From Lytechinus pictus (taxonomy: Eukaryota > Echinodermata > Echinoidea > Temnopleuroida > Toxopneustidae), in assembly GCF_037042905.1 (NCBI RefSeq), contig NC_087251.1, positions 37,630,373-37,694,372 on the forward strand: a DNA stretch of 64,000 bases. Reading direction: 5' to 3'. The translations under genes were made by a program, and so were the position numbers. Shown here in pieces: positions 50,917 to 62,181 of the stretch. The notes under the pieces are model-generated. The model was not told where the DNA came from and made no database searches. It saw only the letters and a program-made list of their open reading frames with translations. Each line of letters opens with the position of its first letter. Within the stretch, counting starts at the first letter, position 1.

Positions 50917-51506
50917 TTTAAAGGTCAAGTCCACCCCAGAAAAATTTTGATTTGAATTCATAAAGAAAAATTAGACCAGCATTATGTTGTTGAAAATTTC
51001 ATCAAAATCGGATGTAAAATAAGACAGTTACGGCATTTTAAAGCTTTGCTTATATTTCACAAAATATATGCACAACTCAGTGACATGCAAATGAGTCAGT
51101 CGATGATGTCCATCACTCACTATTTCTTTTGTTTTTTATTGTTTGAATTTTACAATATTTCATTTTTTACAGATTTGACAGATTTAAGGACCAACTTGAC
51201 TGAACCATATTGTATCAAACAATGCTAATTCCACATGTTCAGGGAGGAATTTGTTGTTTCACTTGATAATGAGGAGAAAATTCAAATATTTCATATAAAA
51301 TACAAAAGAAATAGTGAGTGGATGACATCATCAGTCTCCTTATTTGCATACCAACCAGGGTGTGCATAAAACTTTTTTGTGAAATTAAGTGAAACTTTAA
51401 AATGTCATAATTTTCTTATTTTACATCCGATTTTGATGAAATTTTCAGCGATATGCTTGTTGGCCTTTTCTCAAATCAACTTTTTGTTGAGGTGGACTTG
51501 TCCTTT
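50917..51506. mobile_element. Foldback MITE, family A copy 5
   Basis: TTTAAAGGTCAAGTCCACCC at the left, TTGAGGTGGACTTGTCCTTT at the right, with the arms complementary through AAAATCGGATGTAAAATAAG and its inverse near 51410-51440. It is 590 bp. Confidence 0.9.
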
Positions 51507-52042
51507 GATAATTTCTCTCCAAAGCAAAATAATGCATGGATCTCTCCATAGTCCAATATATCTATCAATCGCACACTCATTGCTTATTTGTGTTTAAACA
51601 AAATGATTCATGATTATGTTTTACTCTGGACATTTTCATGAATTTCTCTACAAACCCTTTCAAAGGAATTCCTGTGTTAGTGATTCTACTTTGCTTGATC
51701 AATTAACTTGAATTGCATATCTCCTGAATACCACGATGGAAACCACAAAGTCGCTGCATTTCAATTGAAGTTTAGGATTGGTGGCCTTGAGCTACACATT
51801 TACAAAGTTTGATAAACCACCAAAAATGTTTTCTATTTTCACGTACCCATTTACATGTATTAGACTGTACCGCAGACTCTGACTAGTAGCACATTGGTTT
51901 TCTATAAATGCATTTGCTTTTTGCATTGAGGTGCTGTATACATGTATATTGTTCATGTTCCGTTATTTAGATTAAACTATTGATCACCTAATTAAGTGTG
52001 GGCTTTGAAGGATAACCCAGTATGAACTCCAAAGCACATCAA

Positions 52043-52172
52043 TTTTTTGTTTAATTGTGATTTTTTTTGTAAGCATAGATAGTAATATAAAACAAATCAA
52101 CATTTTATTTTTTGTTTAATTGTGATTTTTTTTCAGAAGCATAGATATTAATATAAAACGATCCAACATTTG
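52043..52172. repeat. 65 bp tandem duplication
   Basis: TTTGTTTAATTGTGATTTTT begins at 52046 and again at 52111, followed in both cases by AAGCATAGATA and AATATAAAAC. Two copies, nearly identical: a simple recent duplication. Confidence 0.85.
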
Positions 52173-53043
52173 ATTCTTTGATATGACTGAAGTACACTTC
52201 CAATTATAATTTCTTCCTCTCACACCCTACGTGTACAAACAAAATATCGATAAATATTTTGGGGCTGCTAGCTAATTTGTCAAGGTCATACTTCTGTCAC
52301 AAAGGCTATACATGTAGATCTTATTAATTGTATGTTTATATCAAAATTTTAAAGTTATTATTCTTCGATTGATTTCAAAGAGTTGCATTTACTATTTTTG
52401 TAATTATGTGACTTTGTTTGATGGAACAGTAAGCCTTTGTTTCCTATTCTTAAGGATGATAATAAAACTTGCAGTAGAAAAATCTACTACTTTCTGGGTA
52501 ATCCAAGGTCCATTTTAATAGAAGGTACCATAATATTTGTATGCAAATTTAAACTATGCTTGGGCTCCAGCCAAACTCGGCATTTAAGCATTTGACCTTG
52601 ATACTGAACTTGCTTGGACATGACATTACCATGTGATCCAGATGTACATGTAGATCAGTTCGCATTTTGTGACATTAATGTTTATTCCCTAAAAAGTTTT
52701 TACTCCAAACACAGTTGCCATTCATGTTGAGCTCATGATGCATTAGCTCATTACATTAACTATCAAGTTTGCTAACTCAAAACTTTGTCAAATTTATTTG
52801 GAAAAACTGAATCGTTTGAGGAAATCTATTGGCCTAGTCGGCTTACATGTTTTCTACTTCAAAGATTTTTTACTTTCGTGATGGTGGTGATTTTTTTACA
52901 TGATTGCTAATGCTATCAGCAGGCAATCAGAGGGCCTAGGGCTTGAGGTCCTTTCCGAAGGACCTATTACTTGAGGATTATTGCCTCCCCATATTGCCCT
53001 AGGCCTAGTTTCATACCAAATAGGAATCAAACCCAGGCCTTTG

Positions 53044-53477
53044 CAGACCTGCCAACCAGTACGTTTTTGGCGTAATTAGTACGTTTTTGCAACCGAAATA
53101 TGGCAGTACGATTTTTCTGTAAAAAATATGTTTTTGTTATTTTTTATTTTTTTACAAAATCATAATTTATTGAGAAAAATCCTCTCTATATGTCTCTATT
53201 TCATAAAACTTACACAAATATGGTTATGAGAACAATATAATTTCAGGTAACTTGTTTTTTTTTAAATCATTTTGTTGAAACCAGGGTGAGATATACACAT
53301 GTTTCAATGTTTTTTTTTCATCTGCAAGAGCAGTGCGCATTTTAGCTTGCATGCAGCTTGAGCGCCGCGATGAGCGAGTGGGCCACGCATTTTATTATGA
53401 AATACACTTTTTTGGGAAAAAATACATTTTTTTTATCACAGAATACAATTTTTCATTTCCAGAGGTTGGCAGGTCTG
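53044..53477. mobile_element. CAGACCTGCCAACC-ended transposon next to the exon 2 acceptor
   Basis: A perfect 14 bp inverted repeat, CAGACCTGCCAACC and GGTTGGCAGGTCTG. It is flanked by the direct repeat CCTTTG (53038-53043, 53478-53483), a 6 bp duplication. Inside, GTACGTTTTTG words and T-rich runs occur near the left end. It ends only 145 bp before the coding exon, between it and most of the intron. A hAT-superfamily origin is plausible. No transposase. Confidence 0.8.
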
Positions 53478-53622
53478 CCTTTGCATTGTGAAACCTCCAC
53501 TCTACTGACAAAGCTAACACACCTTTCCAGGATATCATGTGACCCACAAATGTTAATCAATCAGGTGTATATATTTACAGTAGATGATGTTATATATTTT
53601 CTTCTTTTGAATTCCATTATAG

Positions 53623-53887
53623 GTCTGGATGTGGCAGGTCCACCCCAGCCAGGCAACAACAATGGTCCACTGGGTGAAGCTCCGATAGTAGCCTCCCAGC
53701 CACGGTCCAGGAAAGGGAGACCTAAGGTGACCGGAGCACCAGGTCATCGCTACCAGCAGCCGTGTCCTACATGTGGCAAGGTCTTTGGCAGCTCCAGTGC
53801 CCTAGCCAAGCACAAACTCATCCACAGCAATGAACGCAGGCATAAGTGTATCCTGTGTGCCAAGAGCTTCAAACGGCAAGATCACTT
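53623..53887 (+). CDS. C2H2 zinc-finger protein, exon encoding AT-hook-like segment, finger 1 and half of finger 2
   Basis: A 265 nt internal exon: the acceptor AG is at 53621-53622 and the donor GTAAGT starts at 53888. It enters in phase 1 and leaves in phase 2, continuing the frame of the 9727 exon as residues 552-640. A basic segment PRSRKGRPKVTG resembles an AT-hook core (GRP flanked by basic residues). Finger 1 spans residues 599-619, with the pattern C-x2-C-x12-H-x3-H. The linker SNERRHK replaces the usual TGEKPYK type. Finger 2 begins C-ILC-AKSFKRQDHL and is cut after H639, so its histidines are encoded downstream of the window. The KRQDHL helix and the linker resemble what I recall of the TRERF1/ZNF541 group, which join ELM2-SANT domains in HDAC complexes, but no ELM2 or SANT is visible here and the call is tentative. 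DNA binding in the nucleus is the safe inference. Confidence 0.92.
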
Positions 53888-53998
53888 GTAAGTCTACGCG
53901 TACTCCCCACATGTTGATTAATTTCTTTTCCAAGAATTGATACCAATTGATTTGTGTATAGTTTATGCAGTGACCTACTTTGAGGCAGCAGACCCTAA

Positions 53999-55211
53999 TA
54001 TGCTTTTCACACTGCACATATTTTCCTTAACCCCGGGGAAACTGGTGGGGCTAAGGGGGGGGGGGGGTCTTAGCCCCACCAATTTCCCAGGGTAAAAGTG
54101 GGCTAGCACGGTAAATAGTACAATACTATCTGGCTCTGCAAAAAAAGCAGGGTTAGCCGGCTTATTGTGGTAAGCCCGCTTATTGTGCTGGTAAGAGATG
54201 CAGTGTGAACCAAACCTTTGCTGAGGAAAATTGGGGCTAAGCATTAGTCAATCACAGAAGTCGAAATTGCACAGTAATCACGCTCTGTGTAGCAAAATCA
54301 TCAATATTCATGAGCTGTGCGATAGTCAGGATTAAAGCGTCAGCCACGGCTAAGCAAATAGTACATGTATGGGGTTAAGAAAGACAGTGTGAAACAAAAA
54401 AGACAGTATGGGGTTAACCCTTTAGCACCTGAACCCCCCGAGACCGCCCTTCCTATTACACACTTAACCGCCCGTACGTTTTCTTTGCGCTATAGTATCT
54501 CTTGTCTATGATTTACCGTGGTAATATTGCGTGTGCATACCGTATAGGTTGGCTGCTACATAGATCTGCATAGATAAGTGTATGCTCCTATTGAGTATAA
54601 TAGAGAAAAACCGATTGACATGCATCGGTGTGTAGCAAGTTCCAGACTGTTGCGCAGTCGATCTCAGCAAAGATGGCTGCGTCCATGTCTCGGAAAACCA
54701 CTTACTTCGCCGAAGAAGCTCGGGCCTTGCTATATGTTCATCAAAACGTTGGATATCACACAGAGTGACATCTAGATGTGAGTTGGAATTAATTTTTGAC
54801 ATATTTGATCCAAGATTTGGCGAAAACTTTAGTATTCTGTCAGTGATACTTTACATTTTTTTGAAGGCGTGGGACTGGGGCGGCTGAAACCCGAACTTTT
54901 TTCTTTTTTTCTTCTCGCTCTGCAAACGATTGTCAAAGGTCAATATTCGTACATCTGATTGAACTTTGCCATGTACCATTCTATTCAACAGTTCCTATGC
55001 TACAAAATAAATATAACTTGTAATGAACAAAAGTAAATTTATAAAAAAATATTTCAATTTGTTTGGAACAATGCCTACTTATTACCAGTTTTATTGTTTC
55101 CTCCAGTGAGTAATTGCCATTATGCATAGGAATCTGTAGGTGCTATAGGGTTAAGGAAAGTCCGGGGTTAAGGATAGTATGGGGTTAAGGAAATGCAGTG
55201 TGAAAAGCATA
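53999..55211. mobile_element. TATGCTTTTCACACTGCA-ended transposon, family E copy 2 (interrupted)
   Basis: The left terminus TATGCTTTTCACACTGCA and the right terminus TGCAGTGTGAAAAGCATA are a near-perfect 18 bp inverted repeat. Internal GGTGGGGCTAAG / CTTAGCCCCACC and GTGGGCTAGCACGGTAAATA match copy 1 at 20124. It is interrupted at 54418 by the TTAA-flanked element. It begins about 110 bp after exon 2. Confidence 0.9.
54418..55150. mobile_element. piggyBac-like non-autonomous element
   Basis: The left terminus CCCTTTAGCACCTGAA and the right terminus GTAGGTGCTATAGGG form an imperfect inverted repeat, flanked on both sides by TTAA (54414-54417, 55151-55154). TTAA target sites with CCC...GGG ends are the signature of piggyBac transposons. 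At 733 bp it is too short for a transposase. A short open frame with M-A-A-S-M-S-R-K at 54673-54768 (31 codons then stop) could be the residue of an N-terminal transposase exon. It is nested in family E copy 2. Confidence 0.8.
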
Positions 55212-56609
55212 TTTGAGTGCTCAGATCTTAATTGGTATTTTATCTGATTAATGAAAAATGCATACATGTGCATCGTTGCCTAAATTTTTTGTTTACAACC
55301 TTTTCATCTGCATAAATTTGCAGTTATAAATTAAGTGCAATACCGTTATACTTTTATACAGTATTCGAATTCAATACAGATTTGATCCCCTCCCATTAAA
55401 AAAAAAAAAATTACAACCAACTAAATGAAATGGCCTATCAAGATCATCGTTGTATGTGCATTTTGCTCAGTAGACTGATTACGAACTAATCAGAATTGTT
55501 TTTTCAAATTAGTCTAGGGATTATGCCTAATTGATAACCATTCTGGGTAGTATTCTCAAAGATTGCCAGAGGCAGAAATGTATGCAAATTCAATATCAAA
55601 TATAATAACTGATTCAGGCTTATGTATAATAAACATACCTCATATCAGTACTACCATGTCTATAATTAGAAAATCTTAGTAAAGCTGGTTAGTCTCTCTT
55701 TATTCTCTCAACATTCAATATCATTCACGGAGAGGAGAATAGACTGCCCGTTTGCTGTAGATAGTCTGTGTACATGCCACACTTCCTATTTACACCTCCC
55801 ATTTCCAATGGTCAAATACAGGTCAAAAGTGGGTCAATCTGGGAACAAAACACCAGCCTGGCCTGGTTGTTTCCACATCCTACACGCTGGGATTGTATTC
55901 AGGTTTGACCCAGGTCAGCCTCCTTTCTCTCTGGCTGATAATCCTGCTGGGCTGCAATCCCAGACAAGGACAAATTCATGTGGTCAAGGAGTAAGCACTA
56001 TGCAGTGGCCAGGAGTGCTGAAATGTGTATCAAATCATATTACCCAAACAATGGTGATCTACTTGCCTTTGCCTGGGCCAGACATGCAGTGATCTACTTT
56101 TAATCAGATTGTAGTAAGTGGTAAATAAAGAATGTAAATAGTCACAGTGAACTTGGGTCAACTTGTTCACGTAGATCTTCCAATCACTTGTTTTTCATTG
56201 ACACATAGTTATATGATGTGAAATGGTGTTTACTGTGAAAAGGTGTTCACATCTTGAAAGGGGTAATGGACTTATGCATAACATCTGGATGTGCATGAAA
56301 TATCAATTATAGATTTAATTGTCAATGGTATTCTTGGTTCTATTTGTGAAGAGAAAGTGATCATTTTGAATTAAGCCCTTGTACTTGAGGTACGAACCAA
56401 TTCAGTTTGGATGTTATGGTAAATTCTAACTGAAGACTTCAAGTAGGACCTATGCGTAACAAATAGAATTCTTGCTCTGACATAGCAAAACACCTCACGT
56501 ATTGTATAACCCATTGGAAGTACTCTTTTCCTTTGGGCAGCCCCAAGTTATGGCTGCCATAAGTTATTAAAGTCATATGCATCTATAGTTGACCTGTACT
56601 CTCCATACT
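55212..56609. other. Intronic DNA, no recognised feature
   Basis: AT-rich, with a slightly GC-richer patch at 55800-56090 that holds a 94-codon open frame lacking any recognisable domain or good splice boundaries. Confidence 0.4.
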
Positions 56610-57198
56610 TAAAGGAGAATGAAACCCTTGAAACTAGCTGAATCCATATTAAAGAGAAAAATCAAAGAAACATATTGTTGAAAGTTTGAGGAAGATTGAA
56701 TAAATAATAAGAAAGTTATGAGCATTTGAATATTGAGATCACTAGTGCCATGTAGATCCTCCCATCGGCAATGCGACCAAGATCTGTGATATCACACACG
56801 TACAACTCCCTCATTACTTTAGTACTTATTTCACTTATATTCTCACTTTTATAGAGTCTATCACAATGTTAGGTGTTTTCTTTATGAGATGACAAGTACA
56901 GAGGTTTCACAACATTATATCATTGATGAATCGTTTGTCATATGATTAGAATGAGCAAAAAGAGATGTTTTGGGGTATATTTTCAGTGTCCGAATGGGAG
57001 AGTTGTACGTGTGTGACATCACAGATCTTGGTCGCATTGCCAATGGGAGGATCTCCATAGCATTAGTGATCTCGACATTCAAATGCTCATAACTCTTTTA
57101 TTGCTAGTCCTATTTTACTCAAAGTTTTGTTGATCTTATTCTTTGATTTTTCTGCTTTCATAAAAGCTAACTTGCTCCAAGAGTTTCATTCTCCTTTA
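56610..57198. mobile_element. Foldback element, family C (TAAAGGAGAATGAAAC ends)
   Basis: Left TAAAGGAGAATGAAACCCTT and right GAGTTTCATTCTCCTTTAA are inverted. The arms pair deeply: CCCATCGGCAATGCGACCAA and AGATCTGTGATATCACACAC on the left have inverse counterparts near 57000-57050. About 589 bp, in the same size range as family A but unrelated in sequence. Confidence 0.9.
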
Positions 57199-59640
57199 AT
57201 CTGTTCATTATCTCCAAGTCTGATGCTTGGCTTGAAGCAGGCCTGTATTATCGTGCAGACCTGGATCAGAGAATGCCTGGATCTTGGGAAGTATTCTGGA
57301 TGGGAGCATTACATAACATCTTTTCAGCGTTGTAACAATAGCACATTGATGAACCCTGGGATAGAGAAAAACCTGGTGAAGTGTATCAATCAATCCAGAG
57401 GAGATGCAAAGAGCCTTTGAGCCTACCTGGGCTTTTTACATCTGGTAGATGATTAATGAGAAATCCCCCCTCTTTATTGGTTTGAAAGGATGACTTTACT
57501 AAAGCCTTGTTCGGTATTGATGCGTATTAGTTTAGTCTGTCTCGAAGCGTGACATAAGATAGTATGTTCCTCAAACTTTCCTTTGGCTTCATATTGGCCC
57601 TAATATCTTTAAGCTTTCCCAATTAATTTAAAAGAATTCATTGAAAAATCATTCCATATATTGTTGTTGATTCGCTGACAGAAAGTCCCCTTGCCCCCAC
57701 CCCGGCCCTCAGCTTTCATTATCATTTAAAAAAAAATGGGTGCAGATCTTTTGGACACCAATAGCATAGTTTTGTGAGTATTCAGGCACTCTTGGATTGG
57801 CACATCACAGACCATTCAGACCATCGATATGCTCTACTTTGGAATACCTAGTTTTTATTTACCAGTTTTGTTTGTTGAGCTGAAGGCTGAGATATATTTG
57901 GGCATGCACCTATAAAGATATGGGACAGTTCATTCAGGCATATTCTTAATAACATCAGGGAAGGTCCGCTGTAACCAACCAGATGCTATGATTTCAGTAG
58001 CTTATAACAAATAGTCAATGAAAATCTCTAATTGTTTCGTGAAAATTTCCACAGGAGATGCTCCAACATGGCAACGAGAAGGCCCTATCACAAAATTGGA
58101 ACCAACTCATCTTTATACTGTAGAATCTGTATCAAGAAGATAGACAGAATACCCATCTGTTGATTTGGCTGAAGGTTATTGTATCTATAGGTGAAAAGCA
58201 AATTGATGCTCTACTGCTGCCTTTTTAAAATGTCTGTTTGTGAAGTAGACATAATAAAGATTAACTCTAGTATGCGCAAGTGGTAATATTAGTAAATTAA
58301 ATGTACACAGAATTGAACAAAACATACACATAATTAGATAACTGATACATGCCAAACAATTTTTTCAGGAAATGTAAAATTAACAGAGTAAGGAGCAAAT
58401 GAAGATCAGAAAATTACTGAAAAACGCCTGTCCTTTTATTGTGTTGTCCCACATGTTGTTTCCTTTGTTAGCTACACCAGGAAAAGTATGTTTTCTTTTT
58501 ATGAATTGAATATGATTTAAAGCAAGCCTGAATTATTTTGATTAAATTTTTTGTTCGACATTAGCACTCTGGTATATGATAATCAAGCAAAGTTAGGGGA
58601 TCTAGTCAACAAAGTAAAGTTAAACTTATCAACACATTGAATACTATGAAAGAAAGATGTGTATTAATAACTCTATGGTTGGTGCATTCTCTATGGGATC
58701 TATAGAATTAGCATGTGAGGTCACCAAGCTTAAATCCGGTTCTAAAATAAAGGAAATAGGGTATTTGCGGATAAGGCAGTGAGATATGATTCCACCTAAA
58801 GTCGCTGTGTGATTGACAAACATCAGGGATAGTGATTGTAGGCCAACTTGTAGCACTTCCCACGACACTCGCCATATTGATTTTCTGAATTATTGAGCTG
58901 CCTTGCAATTGTTTGGGCTCTATTCAGTGGCACTGTGCAAGAGGCCTACAGCCAGGGGTCACTGGAAGTTTGTTTAAAAAGCAACTGACCGACCTAGTTG
59001 CTGTGTTCTGAAATTTCTGATGAGCTTCCGTATATTGATGGTACTACCACCAAGTAACTTGTCAGGGAGAGAGAGAACCAGATGGCTGACGTGTCCTGAT
59101 AGATACCCTGAGAAGCACTCATCATGTTATCAGTATGGTAAAGTTGACGTGATATTGAACTGGTGTGGGTGTCAGAACTCCTGGAGTAACTAGACTATTG
59201 CCCTGTTCCGTGGAAGTTAACATTGTAGTAACTTTGCCATCCAATGTTATCTTTCATGGAATTCTGGATTTTGTTGAGCAATATTACCATGGTAGTTACC
59301 ATTGCATGGCAAAGTTGATATAAATAGTAACTGTAAATGTAATGCAACATGGCACAGAAAATATAAATGTCCTTCAAGGTTAAATGGCTGCAGTAGACCA
59401 AATTCTACTGAAGGTATACATGGACATATCATGTAGGTTAGTTAGATGTTAATGCAATTTTCGCTTTGTACAGTAGGACCATTAAAATATCTAATTTTTT
59501 TAAAGAAAATTCAGAGAAGAGAGGGTTTTATCTATTATTGTATAGTGGACGATTGTGAATTATTAGTTAATTTCTTTCTGTTTGTGTGACAAAGGAAAAA
59601 TTACTAAATTGAATAGGCAATGTGGCATGATTTGTTAGAT
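57199..59640. other. Intronic DNA, no recognised element
   Basis: AT-rich. 57960-58060 shares the GATTTCAGTAGCTTATAACA word with 38780-38820, a weak dispersed repeat. No coding or RNA gene is evident. Confidence 0.4.
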
Positions 59641-59982
59641 AAAGAGGAAGTTCACCTGAGGATTTTTGTTTAAATTGAAGTAGAAAATCCACTAAAGAAT
59701 TAGCAAGATGTGAATTTTAATTTCATTTTATGATATCATATGCAAGCAGCTCCTTATATATCTTGTAATAACCATTTCATTCACGTTGTTTTTTTATGTG
59801 AAAAAAAAAATCATATATGACATGTAGATGAGTTGATCCTGATATCACAAAACCATAAAATTTTAGAATTTTTAACTCCATTATTTTTTTTAATGGATAT
59901 TTATTCAACTTTCACTAATATATTTCTCATTCTTCTGCATTCATTAAAACCAATGTATCATCGGGGTGAACTCCCCCTTCGA
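59641..59982. mobile_element. Family B foldback element, short copy
   Basis: Left AAAGAGGAAGTTCACCTGAG and right CGGGGTGAACTCCCCCTT are inverted ends. Internal AGCAGCTCCTTATAT and TGATATCACAAAACCATAAA fit the family B layout seen at 29590 and 48277. About 340 bp. Confidence 0.7.
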
Positions 59983-61183
59983 ATGAATAATGAAGTGAGG
60001 AGCTGGTCAGAAGATATTGCAAGCTAGGAACAGATTCAAGATGATGGTGGCAAGATGACCAAATATGCTACCTTCTTGTCAAGAGGATGAATTTTTTCCT
60101 CTCCTTTCTCTGATGATTCATACAGTGTTAGAAACCCATCCTTAAAATGATCCAAGTGTGATGTCACCTTTTCTGACTCACGCCAATTATTGATGAAGTC
60201 AATGTGAATTCATGTCATTTGGGACATGTATATATACCGTATCACACATAACTAGTCATCTACCATTCTTCAAACCATGTAGCTGAATCATTTGAATGTT
60301 AGTAGTACCGTTCATAGACCTTGTGCATAAAGGTCTAGACAAATTCAGTCTTCAGATGATATGCCGGACATGGAAGAATACAACATCCTCTCTTTCGTTG
60401 ACGCTGTTGTTCTTTCTTTCCTTCCTGTCATGTTGTGTTTGACCTAAGTCTGAAATCTTGCGCAGATCATGGGGTGAATATTTCTTCATTCATTTTATTT
60501 TTATTTCGTGTTTTTCTGTTGGTTTTACTTTTAGACCCTTAAGTTTACCCATTTAATGATAAGCAGGCATTTAAAAAAAAAAATTGGGGGGCTTATTTTC
60601 ACAACCTGCCGAAACCAGCAACATTGAACAAGCTGTAACATTGCAGTGAATGGGAATTTATTTTCTTATTTTTTAAATTCATTTCAGAGGCAAAATGCTC
60701 TAAGCCCCCCCTCCCCCCCCCAAAAAAAAAGGGGAAAATCCCCGGGTGTGAAGATTCCCAATATTCACTTGGAGAGCAATGCTTTAACGAAAAAGAGAGA
60801 GAGAATACAAAAGAAAATCAATTTACAAATTAACTTTTTACTACCCCATTTAAAGATCAAGCTATATTTTGACACTGAATACGGCATATTTTTCCTGTAC
60901 AATTCAAAAACCTGATTACTGGCCCGTGGTAATTTCAATGGATCTCTTACATCCTGTTCAACCTTCATCTTAGTTATGAAAAATAATGAAGAAAAATACA
61001 AAAGGCAAGTTCTGTTATCTTCTGCTAACGATGGACCAAAAGGGCATTTCATTGTTATCAGTAATATCCCAGGATGCAGTGTGTAATCAACATGCAGGTT
61101 TATGATGCAATCAATGAAGATCATTAGTGTACAATCTAAATCCAACACTATCTTTTACAGACATCCTGCTTCATTAAGTACAA

Positions 61184-61383
61184 GGGAATTCCATAAAATG
61201 ATCAACCTTTTTGTACGTCCGACCCCCATTTTTCTCAAGTCATACTTCACTTCATAAACTGACCAAGTCATGGTCAATTAGAGAACATTACAGACTGTCA
61301 AAATAACAAGAAATCAGAGACAAAAAATTTCATGAAGTCCCACATGTAGGGGGTCGGACGTACATATTTTTCTGGAATTGCCC
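61184..61383. mobile_element. Small palindromic MITE (GGGAATTCCA ends, GTACGTCCGACCCCC)
   Basis: GGGAATTCCATAAAATG at the left pairs with TTTTTCTGGAATTGCCC at the right, and GTACGTCCGACCCCC pairs with GGGGGTCGGACGTAC. The ~200 bp element is a near-palindrome. The GGGCAATTCCA-type end resembles the putative element at 37224. Confidence 0.75.
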
Positions 61384-61907
61384 ACAACTGCCCAGGATAT
61401 CAGAGTGGTAATTGATACCGGGATACAGTAAAGTGTAGGCACATCCGTAGGTAAAATGAGTAAAATTAGGCCTTTTCCCATAGATAGGGCTTAATAATTG
61501 ATATGGAATATCGTTACCTATCCCATGCCCGCTTTGTTCTTCCCTATCCATCCAAATTTGATACAGAGATCAATGCCGATTCAGAGATGTCTTACAAAAC
61601 TTGCCCGCCCCCCTCCCTCCCGTTCGGGAAGATGCATGATTTCATGTGATTCTTCTCAGGGAGCAGACATTCATTTTGGAAGAAAAATCAAACTGAATCA
61701 TTTCTTTTCCGCTTCTGTAATAAAACACTTAACATGGTAGAAAATTTTTACATGTATGTAATGTTACTGGTTCAAGGGAAAGGAATACCAAAAGGGTACA
61801 TTTTTTTATTACATCATGAATAGGAAATTATTTAAAATTTCAATTCAAAGGACACAATACTTTTAATGCCAGTGAAAGGGGCATATGGCCTTCAATTCAT
61901 TTAATTC

Positions 61908-62181
61908 CAGGGCCCCATCTTACATAGAGTTGAGATTGATCCAATCAATCCCAACTATGGAAAGCCAGCAAATTCAACATATATAATGCATGTTTGTTGA
62001 AAAATAAATCTAGATACAAATGTATATCCATAAATTCATTGATTTCTTGACAATTTGGTGTGCTCTCCTTTGTTTACAAAGGACATATTGCAAATTTTGT
62101 GTAGAAAAAATTATGACACTGATGGATTTTCATAGTTACGTTTGATTGGATCAATCGTAACTCTTTGTAAGACGGGCCCTG
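61908..62181. mobile_element. CAGGGCCC-ended MITE, 274 bp
   Basis: Left CAGGGCCCCATCTTACATAG and right CTTTGTAAGACGGGCCCTG are inverted. The pairing continues through GATTGATCCAATCAATC and GATTGGATCAATCGTAAC to the ATGGAAA / TTTTCATAG words. No coding content. The family looks like one widespread in marine invertebrates, from recollection only. Confidence 0.85.

Larger units (their letters stand above)
11381..53622 (+). other. Phase 1 intron of 42,242 bp
   Basis: The intron runs from the donor GTAAGC at 11381 to the acceptor ATTCCATTATAG ending at 53622. The split codon G|GT is restored as glycine, and both flanking frames stay open, which supports the join. The intron hosts nearly all the repeats listed below, and no other gene was recognised on either strand. 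Confidence 0.8.

Noticed and set aside
53358..53622. Extension of the finger exon upstream to a Met at 53358
   Set aside because: It would read through a transposon end and a good acceptor at 53621-53622; phase and frame agree with splicing from 11380 instead.
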